Shown: positions 1 to 6,366 of the stretch, piece by piece | Position numbering within the stretch: position 1 is the first letter of the stretch | Layout of the letters: each line of letters opens with the position of its first letter | NCBI GenBank assembly: GCA_947627815.1 | Contig: CANQXN010000024.1 | Coordinates: 1 to 15,721, forward strand | Source of the DNA: an uncultured Clostridia bacterium | GTDB lineage: Bacteria; Bacillota; Clostridia; Oscillospirales; CAG-272 | Reading direction: 5' to 3' | Length of the DNA: 15,721 nt | Notes under the pieces: generated by a model | What the model saw: the letters and a program-made list of their open reading frames with translations, nothing else | Told to the model about the DNA's origin: nothing | Database searches by the model: none | Made by a program: the position numbers and the translations under genes

Positions 1-652
1 ATTTCGCCCGGAAGCGCTCGGGCGTTTTGGCGCCCAAATTCTCGATCAGCTCGTTGGTGAATTCGTCGCCTTTGACATAGAGGATCGCAAGCCCCGGCTG
101 CTCCCGGCGGAGCTGGTTCATGATGGCGTAGAGCAAGTGCGTCTTGCCCAGCCCCGACGCCCCGTAAATAAAGAGCGGGTTGTAGTCGGTCGCGGGGTGG
201 TCGGCGACCGCTTTGCAGGCCGCGTGCGCGAATTTGTTGGAGGAGCCGACCACGAAATTTTCAAAGGTGTATTCCGAGTTATAAACCGGATACTCGGGGT
301 GGGCGTCGATCCCGATGGGCGCCGGCTTCTGCGCAGGCGACGGTGACGGCGCAGGCCCGTTCTCTTTGGCTTTTTCGGCTTCGGCAAGGCGATCTTCCGC
401 GTCGCAGTGGACAATCACCTTGACATGGGCGCCGAGCACCATTTCAAAGGCTTCCTCGAAAATGTCAATATAGCGGGTGGCTAAGATATTCTTTTTGAAA
501 GGCGAGGGGTGGGAGACCACCGCGACATCGCCGTCAAGCGCGATGAGATCGGCTTCCCCGAACCAGAGGGTATAGGTCGCTTGGGAGAGCTTCTCTTTCA
601 GATACGCTAAAACTTTGATCCAAACATCCTTTAGTTTTTGTTCGTTTTCCAT
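1..652 (-). CDS. dnaA: Chromosomal replication initiator DnaA (N-terminal part, cut by window edge)
   Basis: DnaA is the AAA+ ATPase that binds DnaA boxes and opens the chromosome origin. The window holds residues 1-217; the rest of the AAA+ domain and the DNA-binding domain IV lie off the left edge. Domain I spans about residues 1-85 (VWIKVLAYLKEKLSQATYTLW, with the W typical of this domain). A short Pro/Ala-rich linker (about 98-112) follows, then the domain III entry motif YTFENFVVGSSNKFAHAA. Walker A is GASGLGKTHLL, residues 164-174. The ATG at 652 was chosen because GGAGAAG lies 8 nt upstream and the N-terminus matches family length. A promoter sits at 752-780. It is divergent from rpmH, the usual arrangement in Bacillota and many other bacteria. 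Identification is from motifs and is secure. Confidence 0.97.
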   Translation of the reverse strand, partial: MENEQKLKDVWIKVLAYLKEKLSQATYTLWFGEADLIALDGDVAVVSHPSPFKKNILATRYIDIFEEAFEMVLGAHVKVIVHCDAEDRLAEAEKAKENGPAPSPSPAQKPAPIGIDAHPEYPVYNSEYTFENFVVGSSNKFAHAACKAVADHPATDYNPLFIYGASGLGKTHLLYAIMNQLRREQPGLAILYVKGDEFTNELIENLGAKTPERFRAK

Positions 653-751
653 GGTTTTGTCTTCTCCGTATGAATGCGGTCGGCAGGCGTGGCGTTTGCA
701 AACTGCGTTTGCCAACGCCTATATTATATTATTATATAACTGTATTGATAT

Positions 752-780
752 AGTATAGCACAGTCCGGCAAAATTTGCAA
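752..780 (-). promoter_or_regulatory. dnaA promoter
   Basis: Read on the minus strand: -35 TTGCAA (780-775), 17-bp spacer, -10 TATACT (757-752). It faces dnaA, about 100 nt upstream of the start codon. The leader between promoter and start is very AT-rich (720-750). No consensus DnaA box overlaps the promoter, so autoregulation is not visible. Confidence 0.7.
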
Positions 781-884
781 GAGGAAAAAGAAAAGGGTGG
801 GAGAAAAAAGAGCGATAAATAAAAAATGTTTAAAAAAATTTACAGATTGTTTTTAATTTCGGCGCCAAAGTCGGAAAAAAATGC

Positions 885-914
885 TTGACAAACCGCTCGC
901 TTTGCGTTTATAAT
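885..914 (+). promoter_or_regulatory. rpmH operon promoter
   Basis: TTGACA (885-890), an 18-bp spacer and TATAAT (909-914): both hexamers match the sigma-A consensus exactly. Transcription should begin near 921, leaving a leader of about 90 nt before rpmH. A strong promoter fits a ribosomal protein and RNase P operon. Confidence 0.85.
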
Positions 915-1011
915 AGTCATTGTCGCAAACTGCCTCTCGCGCGGGATATGATTTCAATAAGAATGCCCCGCGCCATAGGCAGGCCATATCACGGGAAAGA
1001 AGGTGTAAACC

Positions 1012-1146
1012 ATGCTGAGAACTTATCAGCCCAAAGTCCGTCAAAGAAAAAAAGAACACGGCTTTCGCAAAAGAATGAGTACCGCCAACGGACGCAAAGT
1101 GCTCAAGAGAAGGAGACAGAAGGGGAGAGCCAGACTGTCTTATTAA
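1012..1146 (+). CDS. rpmH: 50S ribosomal protein L34
   Basis: A 44-residue highly basic protein of the large ribosomal subunit. It begins MLRTYQPKVRQRKKEHGF, continues RKRMSTANGRKVLKRRR and ends KGRARLSY, the L34 signature over its full usual length. The second residue is Leu where Lys is more common (MKRTYQPK), a minor variation. The start is the ATG at 1012, with AGAAGGTG about 6 nt upstream. It is the first gene of the rpmH-rnpA-yidD-yidC-jag operon, directly downstream of a consensus promoter and divergent from dnaA. Identification is secure. Confidence 0.97.
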   Translation: MLRTYQPKVRQRKKEHGFRKRMSTANGRKVLKRRRQKGRARLSY

Positions 1147-1215
1147 GGATGTCTTAGGAAGGCCGCTCTTGCCCGGACTTCGCCGTTTTCTGTAGGGGCG
1201 TTTGTTTTTGCCGGG

Positions 1216-1269
1216 AAAACCCCGCCGTCTGACCGGAGCTTTCCGGCTTGTTCGGGGGGTTTTATTTTT
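1216..1269 (+). terminator. Nested hairpin between rpmH and rnpA, possible partial terminator or attenuator
   Basis: An outer arm AAAACCCCG (1216-1224) can pair with CGGGG..TTTT (1253-1263). Inside it a second stem CCGGA/TCCGG forms around 1233-1246. The sequence then runs into TTTATTTTT. rnpA follows about 75 nt later without a clear promoter of its own, so the element may lower read-through from rpmH or be an RNA processing site rather than a full stop. Confidence 0.4.
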
Positions 1270-1341
1270 CAAAACCGTCTTTTCTTTTAAAAAAAAGGAA
1301 AGGCGCTGTCGGAAGAATCGGAGGAATCGGAGGAAAAAGAG

Positions 1342-1812
1342 ATGAAATACGGCGTCATCAAGGAAAATCATCTCTTTGTCAAGACCTATGAGCGCGGCAA
1401 GCGGGTCATGACCGCCCGCCTCGGCGTCTTTCTCCTGACCGACAAGCAGGCAAGGCGTCTGCAAAAGGCGCACCCACGGCACGAAATCACAAACCGCGTG
1501 GGCATTTCGGTTGGCAAAAAGCAGGGCGGCGCCGTGCAGCGCAACCGCGCCAAGCGCTTGATCCGCGAGGCTCTGCGCCAGGTCGAAAAGGAACACACCC
1601 TCGTAAAGGGCAAGCTCCTTGTGCTGAACGCTCGCGGGGACTGCGCCAAGGCCTCTTTGGCCGAGGTGAAAAAGGATCTCCTTTACGCCCTGTTTAAGCT
1701 CGGTATGATCGCCGACACGGCGGCGAAGCCAACGGCGGCGCAGGCGAAGCCGGTGGCGGGGGCGGCAGATGTTTCATCTGCAGACATTCCGTCTGAGGAG
1801 GCCGTTTTATGA
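1342..1812 (+). CDS. rnpA: Ribonuclease P protein component
   Basis: RnpA binds the RNase P RNA and helps it cut 5' leaders from pre-tRNAs. The N-terminus GVIKENHLFVKTYERGKR fits the family start, and the RNR signature is at residues 67-72 in GGAVQRNRAKRLIREALR. The conserved fold ends near residue 120. Residues 122-156 are an Ala/Pro-rich extension (AKPTAAQAKPVAGAAD), making the protein longer than the usual 110-125 residues. The start ATG at 1342 follows GGAGGAAAAAGAG. The stop overlaps the yidD start (ATGA, 1809-1812), which implies translational coupling. A 7-bp hairpin GCAGATG-TTT-CATCTGC (1765-1781) lies in the 3' end of the coding sequence. Confidence 0.95.
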   Translation: MKYGVIKENHLFVKTYERGKRVMTARLGVFLLTDKQARRLQKAHPRHEITNRVGISVGKKQGGAVQRNRAKRLIREALRQVEKEHTLVKGKLLVLNARGDCAKASLAEVKKDLLYALFKLGMIADTAAKPTAAQAKPVAGAADVSSADIPSEEAVL

Positions 1813-2123
1813 TTTTCAAGCGCATCCTGATCTTGCCGATCCGCTTTTATCAGAAATTCATTTCCCCGCACAAGCCGCGCTGTTGTCGTTTTTACCCGTC
1901 GTGTTCGCAATACGCGATCGAGGCGATCGAGGAGTGGGGCGCCGTCGCCGGCCTCGGCCTCAGCGTTTGGCGCATTTTACGCTGCAATCCCTTCGGCAAG
2001 TGCGGCAGCGACCCCGTCCCGCGCAGGAAGAAACGAAAGAGGAACGACCTCCTTTTCTTGAAAGAAAAGGAGGCAAAAGAACTTTCCCCCGAAAAATATT
2101 TAGGGAAAGATCATCAACATTAA
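1809..2123 (+). CDS. yidD: Membrane protein insertion efficiency factor YidD, with a repeat-derived C-terminal tail
   Basis: YidD is a small membrane-associated protein that assists YidC-dependent insertion. The family core is residues 1-71: an amphipathic N-terminus, RFYQKFISPHKPRCCRFYPS, CSQYAIEAIEEWG and WRILRCNPFGKCGSDPVP, with the conserved Cys, Pro and Tyr residues. Family members commonly end soon after the DPVP motif. Here a basic linker RRKKRKRND is followed by a charged tail, LLFLKEKEAKELSPEKYLGK and DHQH, encoded by a 73-bp element (2046-2118). That element recurs as a non-coding direct copy at 2170-2242. The tail therefore looks like a late addition caused by repeat insertion over the original stop codon. 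The gene overlaps rnpA by 4 bp and precedes yidC. Confidence 0.94.
   Translation: MIFKRILILPIRFYQKFISPHKPRCCRFYPSCSQYAIEAIEEWGAVAGLGLSVWRILRCNPFGKCGSDPVPRRKKRKRNDLLFLKEKEAKELSPEKYLGKDHQH
2046..2118 (+). repeat. Hairpin repeat copy A (inside yidD 3' end)
   Basis: A 73-bp unit, 67 of 73 positions identical to copy B at 2170-2242. It contains a hairpin at 2048-2073: arms CCTCCTTTTCT and AGAAAAGGAGG around a TGAA loop. A second potential stem CTTTCCC/GGGAAAG follows. Relative to copy B, one stem pair changed from C-G to T-A on both sides (2049/2072 versus 2173/2196), a compensatory change. It encodes YidD residues 80-103. Confidence 0.85.
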
Positions 2124-2169
2124 ATTTTACAAGACTTTAAACAGGGGTACTATATATTCCCTTCCCCCG

Positions 2170-2242
2170 GACTTCCTTTTCTTGAAAGAAAAGGAAGCAA
2201 AAGAACTTTTCCCCGAAAAATATTTAGGGAAAAATCACTAAC
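2170..2242 (+). repeat. Hairpin repeat copy B (yidD-yidC spacer)
   Basis: Direct copy of 2046-2118 with six mismatches and no indels. The hairpin is 2172-2197, arms CTTCCTTTTCT and AGAAAAGGAAG around TGAA. If read in frame it would still encode FLFLKEKEAKELFPEKYLGK, but it has no start codon or link to a gene and is intergenic. Confidence 0.85.
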
Positions 2243-2308
2243 TTTCAATCTCGGAAAAATTCCATTTGGAGCAATGAATAGTAATTTGCGCCGGATAAAG
2301 TTTTTCCG

Positions 2309-2365
2309 CTTCCCTTTTTTCCAAAAAGGGAAGATCCACCGCTTCCCTTTTTTCAAAAAGGGAAG
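2309..2365 (+). promoter_or_regulatory. Twin hairpins in the yidC leader
   Basis: Two near-identical hairpins in tandem: 2309-2333 (arm CTTCCCTTTTT, loop TCC, arm AAAAAGGGAAG) and 2342-2365 (same arms, about 2-nt centre). The 3' arm of the second contains AGGGAAG, the only purine-rich sequence that could act as Shine-Dalgarno for yidC; it ends 12 nt before the ATG. When the hairpin is folded this site is paired, so the structure could limit yidC translation. The structure is plain in the sequence; the regulatory effect is inferred. Confidence 0.6.
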
Positions 2366-2377
2366 AGAAAGAAAATA

Positions 2378-3700
2378 ATGAATAAAAAAAGAATTGTTGT
2401 TTTGATAGCAATGGTGGTGTTGGCCGCCATGCTGCTGGTGCAGCTCACGGCGTGCGGAACAGGCGCCGGCGCGAATAATGGGGATCTCACCGTACCCGAA
2501 GTCACGGAAGCAAACCTCAACCGTGGTTTTTCGCTCTACGGCATTTTCGGCACCATCATCAAAGCCTTTGAAAGCCTGTTCCAGAACTACCTGTTGGCGA
2601 TTCTCTTGTTTGCCCTCTGCATCAAAGTATTGCTCTTCCCCTTCGGCATCCGCCAGCAGAAGAACCAGCAGAAGCAAGCCTCCCTGCGTGCCAAAGAGGT
2701 CGCGATTTTAAAGAAATATAAAGGAAGAGAAAACGACCAGCGGGCGATGCAGCAGCGCCAGCAGGAGCTGCAGCAGATGTACCAGGACAACAACTACAAT
2801 CAGTTTGCCGGCTGCCTGCCCATGCTGATCCAGCTGCCCATCATTCTGATCGTCTATCAAGCCGTCGTCCGCCCGCTTGCCTATATCTGCAAATTCAGCG
2901 ATACCGCCATCACGGCGATCATCAATACCATCAAAAGCGCGCCGCTCGACTTCGGCGTCGCCGCCGACGCCGTCAACAGCGTCAATGAGATGTCGGCCAC
3001 GGCGATCCTCAATAAGCCGGAATATTTTGCCAAAATGTGCGAGAAAATTCCCGCGCTGAGCGGCACGCGCATTCCCAATTTCACGCTTTTCGGCCAGCCG
3101 ATCGGCGAGACGCCCACCGCCCTCATGACAGGCGGCTGGACATGGCTCTGGATTCTCGTTCCCTTTCTCGTCTTCGGCGCCCAGTATCTCAGCATGATTC
3201 TCATCCGGAAGCTGAGCTATCAGCCGCCGTCGGTGCAGAACGCCGGCTGCTCGGTCAAAGTCATGGACTTTATGTTCCCCGCCATGACGCTCATGATGTC
3301 CTTCGGCTTCCCGGTGCTGCTCTCCTTCTACTGGATTTTCCAAAGCCTGCTCGGCGTCCTGCAGCAGCTCATTCTCAAGCTCATCTGGCCGATGCCGGTG
3401 CTCACCGAGGAAGACTATAAAAACGCCGAACGCGCCCTGCGCGGCAAGGCGGTTTCGGGCGGCAGCGGCAACGCCGCGCCGGCAGGCTCGCGAAATTACG
3501 ATCCGAACAAAAAGTACCGCTCGCTCCATACCATCGATGAAGATGACGACGACTTGCCCGCGGTTGTAAAACCGGCACAGCCCGAACCCGAACCCGAAGA
3601 GACGGAAAAGGAAGAAACCGATGCGACTTCCCGCAAGGAAAGCCAGGCGGAAAATCAGGCGCCGGTGCTCAAAAAAGACAATCCCAAGCGGAAAAAGTGA
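2378..3700 (+). CDS. yidC: Membrane protein insertase YidC (SpoIIIJ/OxaA type)
   Basis: YidC inserts and folds membrane proteins, alone or with SecYEG. Length is 440 residues. A signal peptide ends in a lipobox LTAC, so Cys26 is probably lipidated. The insertase core begins GFSLYGIFGTIIKAFESLFQ, with TM2 containing FPFGIRQQKNQ; Arg92 matches the conserved groove arginine. A cytosolic coiled region rich in Gln and Lys (about 93-140) follows, then GCLPMLIQLPIILIVYQAVV and further membrane segments ending near residue 340. The C-terminal tail carries an acidic patch (DEDDDDLPAV), Pro/Glu repeats and a Lys/Arg-rich end (KKDNPKRKK), as in ribosome-binding YidC tails. The start ATG at 2378 places the signal peptide correctly, but its Shine-Dalgarno lies inside a hairpin. 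jag follows 65 bp later. Confidence 0.95.
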   Translation: MNKKRIVVLIAMVVLAAMLLVQLTACGTGAGANNGDLTVPEVTEANLNRGFSLYGIFGTIIKAFESLFQNYLLAILLFALCIKVLLFPFGIRQQKNQQKQASLRAKEVAILKKYKGRENDQRAMQQRQQELQQMYQDNNYNQFAGCLPMLIQLPIILIVYQAVVRPLAYICKFSDTAITAIINTIKSAPLDFGVAADAVNSVNEMSATAILNKPEYFAKMCEKIPALSGTRIPNFTLFGQPIGETPTALMTGGWTWLWILVPFLVFGAQYLSMILIRKLSYQPPSVQNAGCSVKVMDFMFPAMTLMMSFGFPVLLSFYWIFQSLLGVLQQLILKLIWPMPVLTEEDYKNAERALRGKAVSGGSGNAAPAGSRNYDPNKKYRSLHTIDEDDDDLPAVVKPAQPEPEPEETEKEETDATSRKESQAENQAPVLKKDNPKRKK

Positions 3701-3765
3701 AAAGGCGAGCGTCTCGGATACAGCAAAAAAGAATGAAAAAACGCAAAGTGAGAGGGTAAATTACC

Positions 3766-4413
3766 ATGAAAAAAGAACAAATAGCCGTCGGGAAGACCGT
3801 AGACGCGGCCGTTGAAAAAGGCGCCGCGGCGCTGGGCGTGCCGGTGAGTTCGGTCACTTATGAAATTCTCCAGGAACCCAAGCGCGGCTTTTTAGGCTTC
3901 GGAGAGCTGCCCGCCAAAGTCAAGGTGATTTTCGAGCTTCTGCCCTTGGATGTGGCCGTTTCTTTTGTCAAAACGATGCTTGACGATATGGACATTGACG
4001 CCGAAGTCACGGCAAGCGACACGCTGGAGGAGGAGGGACACGCCCGCATCGACATTCGGGGCGGCGATTCCGCGCTCCTCATCGGCCATCACGGCGACAC
4101 GCTCGACCAGCTCCAGCTTTTGGTGAATCTCGTGGCGAACAAAAAGGACGAAGGCGACAGCGCCGGTTATACCCGCGTGTTGGTGGATGTCGAGGGCTAC
4201 CGCGCCAAACGCGAAGAGACCCTGCGCAGTCTCGCCCGCCGCACCGCCGCCCGTGTGCTGAAATACCGCCGCTCGGTGACGCTCGAGCCGATGAGCGCCT
4301 ACGAGCGCCGCATCATTCACTCGGAGGTGCAGGGCATCGCCGGCGTGGCGACCAATTCCATCGGCCAGGACAACAACCGCCGCGTGGTGGTTTATCTTGA
4401 TAATAACGGATAA
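3766..4413 (+). CDS. jag: RNA-binding protein KhpB/Jag (Jag-N, KH, R3H)
   Basis: KhpB (Jag, EloR) binds RNA with KhpA and affects cell elongation and division in Gram-positive bacteria. The 215-residue protein has the three expected parts. The Jag-N domain is residues 1-55 (TVDAAVEKGAAALGVP, and EPKRGFLGFGELPAKVKV). The KH domain is about 60-142 with its GxxG loop as IGHHGDTLDQLQLLVN at 106-121. The R3H domain is about 150-213, with Arg181 and His185 in YERRIIHSEVQG, ending NRRVVVYLDNNG. The start follows GAGAGGG about 9 nt upstream. It is the last gene of the operon and is followed by a strong terminator. The usual next genes mnmE and mnmG are absent here. Confidence 0.95.
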   Translation: MKKEQIAVGKTVDAAVEKGAAALGVPVSSVTYEILQEPKRGFLGFGELPAKVKVIFELLPLDVAVSFVKTMLDDMDIDAEVTASDTLEEEGHARIDIRGGDSALLIGHHGDTLDQLQLLVNLVANKKDEGDSAGYTRVLVDVEGYRAKREETLRSLARRTAARVLKYRRSVTLEPMSAYERRIIHSEVQGIAGVATNSIGQDNNRRVVVYLDNNG

Positions 4414-4467
4414 AAACCGTAATAAAAAAGGAAGAGGACATCGCCTGCGGACGCCGGAGACAGATTT

Positions 4468-4502
4468 CAGGGAAACTGTTCATACAGTTTCCCTGTTTTT
4501 TA
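4468..4502 (+). terminator. Rho-independent terminator of the rpmH-jag operon
   Basis: Arms CAGGGAAACTGT and ACAGTTTCCCTG enclose a TCAT loop and are followed by TTTTTT. Twelve base pairs with a U-tract, 55 nt after the jag stop; a textbook intrinsic terminator. Confidence 0.9.
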
Positions 4503-4553
4503 TGGTATGGTGATATTGTTTTTGAAAAAAAGATAGAATGCTGTACCGCACCA

Positions 4554-4582
4554 TTGAAAAGTTTATTTTTTTATGCTATACT
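4554..4582 (+). promoter_or_regulatory. Promoter of the restriction-modification pair
   Basis: TTGAAA (4554-4559), 17-bp spacer, TATACT (4577-4582), in an AT-rich stretch after the jag terminator. Transcription would start near 4590, giving the methyltransferase a leader of about 100 nt that contains a 29-codon ORF. Confidence 0.75.
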
Positions 4583-4602
4583 TTTAACAGGTGTTTGTAG
4601 CC

Positions 4603-4692
4603 ATGCGCAAGAGGAAAAGAATCGTTGCCGAATCATGCGGTCTGCGACTGAGGCAGAACGAATCGTCAAAGAAGGGGAATGAAACAAAATGA
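4603..4692 (+). CDS. Possible 29-residue leader peptide overlapping the methyltransferase start
   Basis: An ATG at 4603 opens a 29-codon frame beginning MRKRKRIVAESCGLRLRQNE and ending SSKKGNETK. Its stop TGA (4690-4692) overlaps the methyltransferase ATG (4689-4691) as ATGA, the same junction type as between the next two genes. A weak AGGTG lies 9 nt upstream, very near the predicted 5' end of the transcript. The peptide is strongly basic and I recognise no domain. It could be a translated leader that couples or limits methyltransferase translation, a remnant of a controller gene, or chance. No protein function is claimed. Confidence 0.3.
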   Translation: MRKRKRIVAESCGLRLRQNESSKKGNETK

Positions 4693-5597
4693 ACGGAAAA
4701 GCGCCGCATATTGTGCAGTATCAAGGGTCAAAAAGAAAACTTGCCTCGCAGATATTACAATATATGCCTAAAAAATTTAATAGGTTAATCGAACCTTTTT
4801 CCGGCATGGCGGCTATTTCGATCGCTACCGCAATGGAACATAGGGCGAAGTTTTATGTCATTAACGATTTGAATCGGGCGCTGGTTGAAATATTGAAAGA
4901 AGCCATAGAAGATCCCTCACGACTTGCAAAAGAATATAGAGAAGTATGGAAGGAACAGTTTTTATATGGTGATAACCATGTAGAACATTTCTATGTTGTT
5001 CGTGATAGATTTAATAAAGGACAAGGAACCCCCGCCGATTTACTGTACCTCATTGCAAGATGCGTAAAAGGCGCTGTTCGGTATGGGGAAAACGGAAAAT
5101 TCAATCAATCCCCGGATAAGCGCAGGCATGGAACGAATCCCAATACATTAGAACAAAATATTTATGCTATTTCAAGTCTGTTAAAAGGGAAAACAAGCTT
5201 TTTTGCGCTTGACTATCATGACATTTTTGAAATGGCGCGTCCCGGCGATTTGGTTTATATGGATCCCCCCTATCAAGGTGTTACCAATGTTAGAGATAAT
5301 CGGTATTTTTCTGGGGTTCCTTTCGGTGAATTTGCAGAAGCAATCAATGTATTAAACAATAAACAGGTGGATTATTTGATAAGCTATGATGGTGTTTGCG
5401 GCGGCAAAGAATACGGCGAGGATTTACCCGAAAGCTTAGGATGCAAAAAAATACTGCTGAATGCGGGACTTTCCAGTCAGGCATTGCTTTTAGGAAAAAA
5501 AGCTACTACTTTTGAATCATTATATATCAGTAAATCGCTTCTTCCTTTATTCCCTGCGGTTCCCAAACAACTGTCTCTTACGGAGGCGAGAGCATGA
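4689..5597 (+). CDS. DNA adenine N6-methyltransferase, Dam/D12 class
   Basis: Predicted to transfer a methyl group from S-adenosylmethionine to adenine N6 in a specific DNA site, protecting host DNA from the neighbouring nuclease. The 302-residue protein has the alpha-group motif order. An SAM-binding N-terminus QYQGSKRKLASQIL is at residues 10-23, motif I EPFSGMAAIS at 35-44, the insert that carries target recognition is in between, and the catalytic DPPYQG is at 192-197. The start ATG 4689 follows AAGGGG about 10 nt upstream and overlaps a leader ORF. It overlaps the next gene by 4 bp (ATGA, 5594-5597). Codons are visibly more AT-rich than in jag or iscS, and the pair has its own promoter, suggesting lateral acquisition. 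The recognition sequence cannot be read from the protein. Confidence 0.9.
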   Translation: MNGKAPHIVQYQGSKRKLASQILQYMPKKFNRLIEPFSGMAAISIATAMEHRAKFYVINDLNRALVEILKEAIEDPSRLAKEYREVWKEQFLYGDNHVEHFYVVRDRFNKGQGTPADLLYLIARCVKGAVRYGENGKFNQSPDKRRHGTNPNTLEQNIYAISSLLKGKTSFFALDYHDIFEMARPGDLVYMDPPYQGVTNVRDNRYFSGVPFGEFAEAINVLNNKQVDYLISYDGVCGGKEYGEDLPESLGCKKILLNAGLSSQALLLGKKATTFESLYISKSLLPLFPAVPKQLSLTEARA

Positions 5598-6304
5598 ACG
5601 ACTATCCAAAAGAGTTTTTAGACCTACTTGAATCTGTTACCGCAAAGCGGCCGCGAACTGTGATACAACACATACTTAAACATGGGTTTATTACATCTGA
5701 GGAACTGCAAAATACCTATGGCTATGATCATCCTCCGCGTGCTGTTAGAGATGTCCGGGAGCGTGGAATACCGCTTGTAACCTATCGGGTAACGGGAACT
5801 AACGGTAAACGCATTGCGGCATACAAATTTGGAGATCCTGCCGATCGCAACAATCATCTTTCAAAAGCGGCAGGCCGTACGGTACTTTCCAAAGCGCTTA
5901 AACAGGCGTTGATCGAAAAATACGGCTCAAAATGCTTTATCTATCTTGAAACAATGGATGGATCGGTATTGCAAGTAGACCATCGCATCCCATACGAAAT
6001 AGGCGGCGAACATGACGAAAAGGACATTGACTGTTATATGCTGTTAAGCCCGTCTGCAAACCGTGCGAAATCGTGGACATGTGAACATTGCGACAACTGG
6101 GAAAGAAAAGACAGTAGCTTTTGTTTGCACTGTTTTTGGGCGTATCCCGAAAACTATGACCACATTGCGGGAAAAAACGAAAGGATACTTTCATTGGTCT
6201 TTACGGGAGATGAAATTGAGGATTATAACAAACTGATTGAGCAATCCGGCAGGGAAAACGCACAGGAAGTCATCAAACAAATCATTCATGACCATCTGAA
6301 ATAA
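5594..6304 (+). CDS. Probable HNH-family restriction endonuclease, partner of the methyltransferase
   Basis: A 236-residue protein likely to be the nuclease half of a type II restriction-modification system. Residues 15-80 resemble a winged-helix DNA-binding fold (TVIQHILKHGFITSEELQNT, AVRDVRERGIPLVTYRV). Residues 92-160 form an HNH-like core: LQVDHRIPYEIGG supplies Asp129-His130, and LSPSANRAKSW supplies the conserved Asn156. A zinc knuckle CEHC-X10-CLHC (Cys163, 166, 177, 180) follows directly. The C-terminus is acidic and helical. Start ATG overlaps the methyltransferase stop, with GGAGGCGAG upstream, so the two are translated together. Composition is AT-rich like its partner. A weak 7-bp stem (6306-6327) and a strong terminator (6367-6406) follow. 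Nuclease activity and cut site are inferred. Confidence 0.78.
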   Translation: MNDYPKEFLDLLESVTAKRPRTVIQHILKHGFITSEELQNTYGYDHPPRAVRDVRERGIPLVTYRVTGTNGKRIAAYKFGDPADRNNHLSKAAGRTVLSKALKQALIEKYGSKCFIYLETMDGSVLQVDHRIPYEIGGEHDEKDIDCYMLLSPSANRAKSWTCEHCDNWERKDSSFCLHCFWAYPENYDHIAGKNERILSLVFTGDEIEDYNKLIEQSGRENAQEVIKQIIHDHLK

Positions 6305-6366
6305 TACCGTTGTCTTTAAGCAACGGTGCCAAGATTTGGCTGACAAACAAGCGACAGAGGCGCAAG

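Larger units (their letters stand above)
653..1011. other. dnaA-rpmH intergenic region (AT-rich, possible origin-proximal spacer)
   Basis: This 359-bp divergent region holds the dnaA promoter (752-780), the rpmH promoter (885-914) and two AT-rich stretches (about 720-760 and 780-860) that could unwind easily. I looked for TTATCCACA and near matches on both strands and found none, so the origin cannot be placed here from sequence. It may lie on the dnaA-dnaN side, outside the window. Confidence 0.5.

Noticed and set aside
853..1596. 247-codon minus-strand frame over rpmH and rnpA
   Set aside because: It overlaps two certain genes and two promoter elements; composition is that of a shadow frame.
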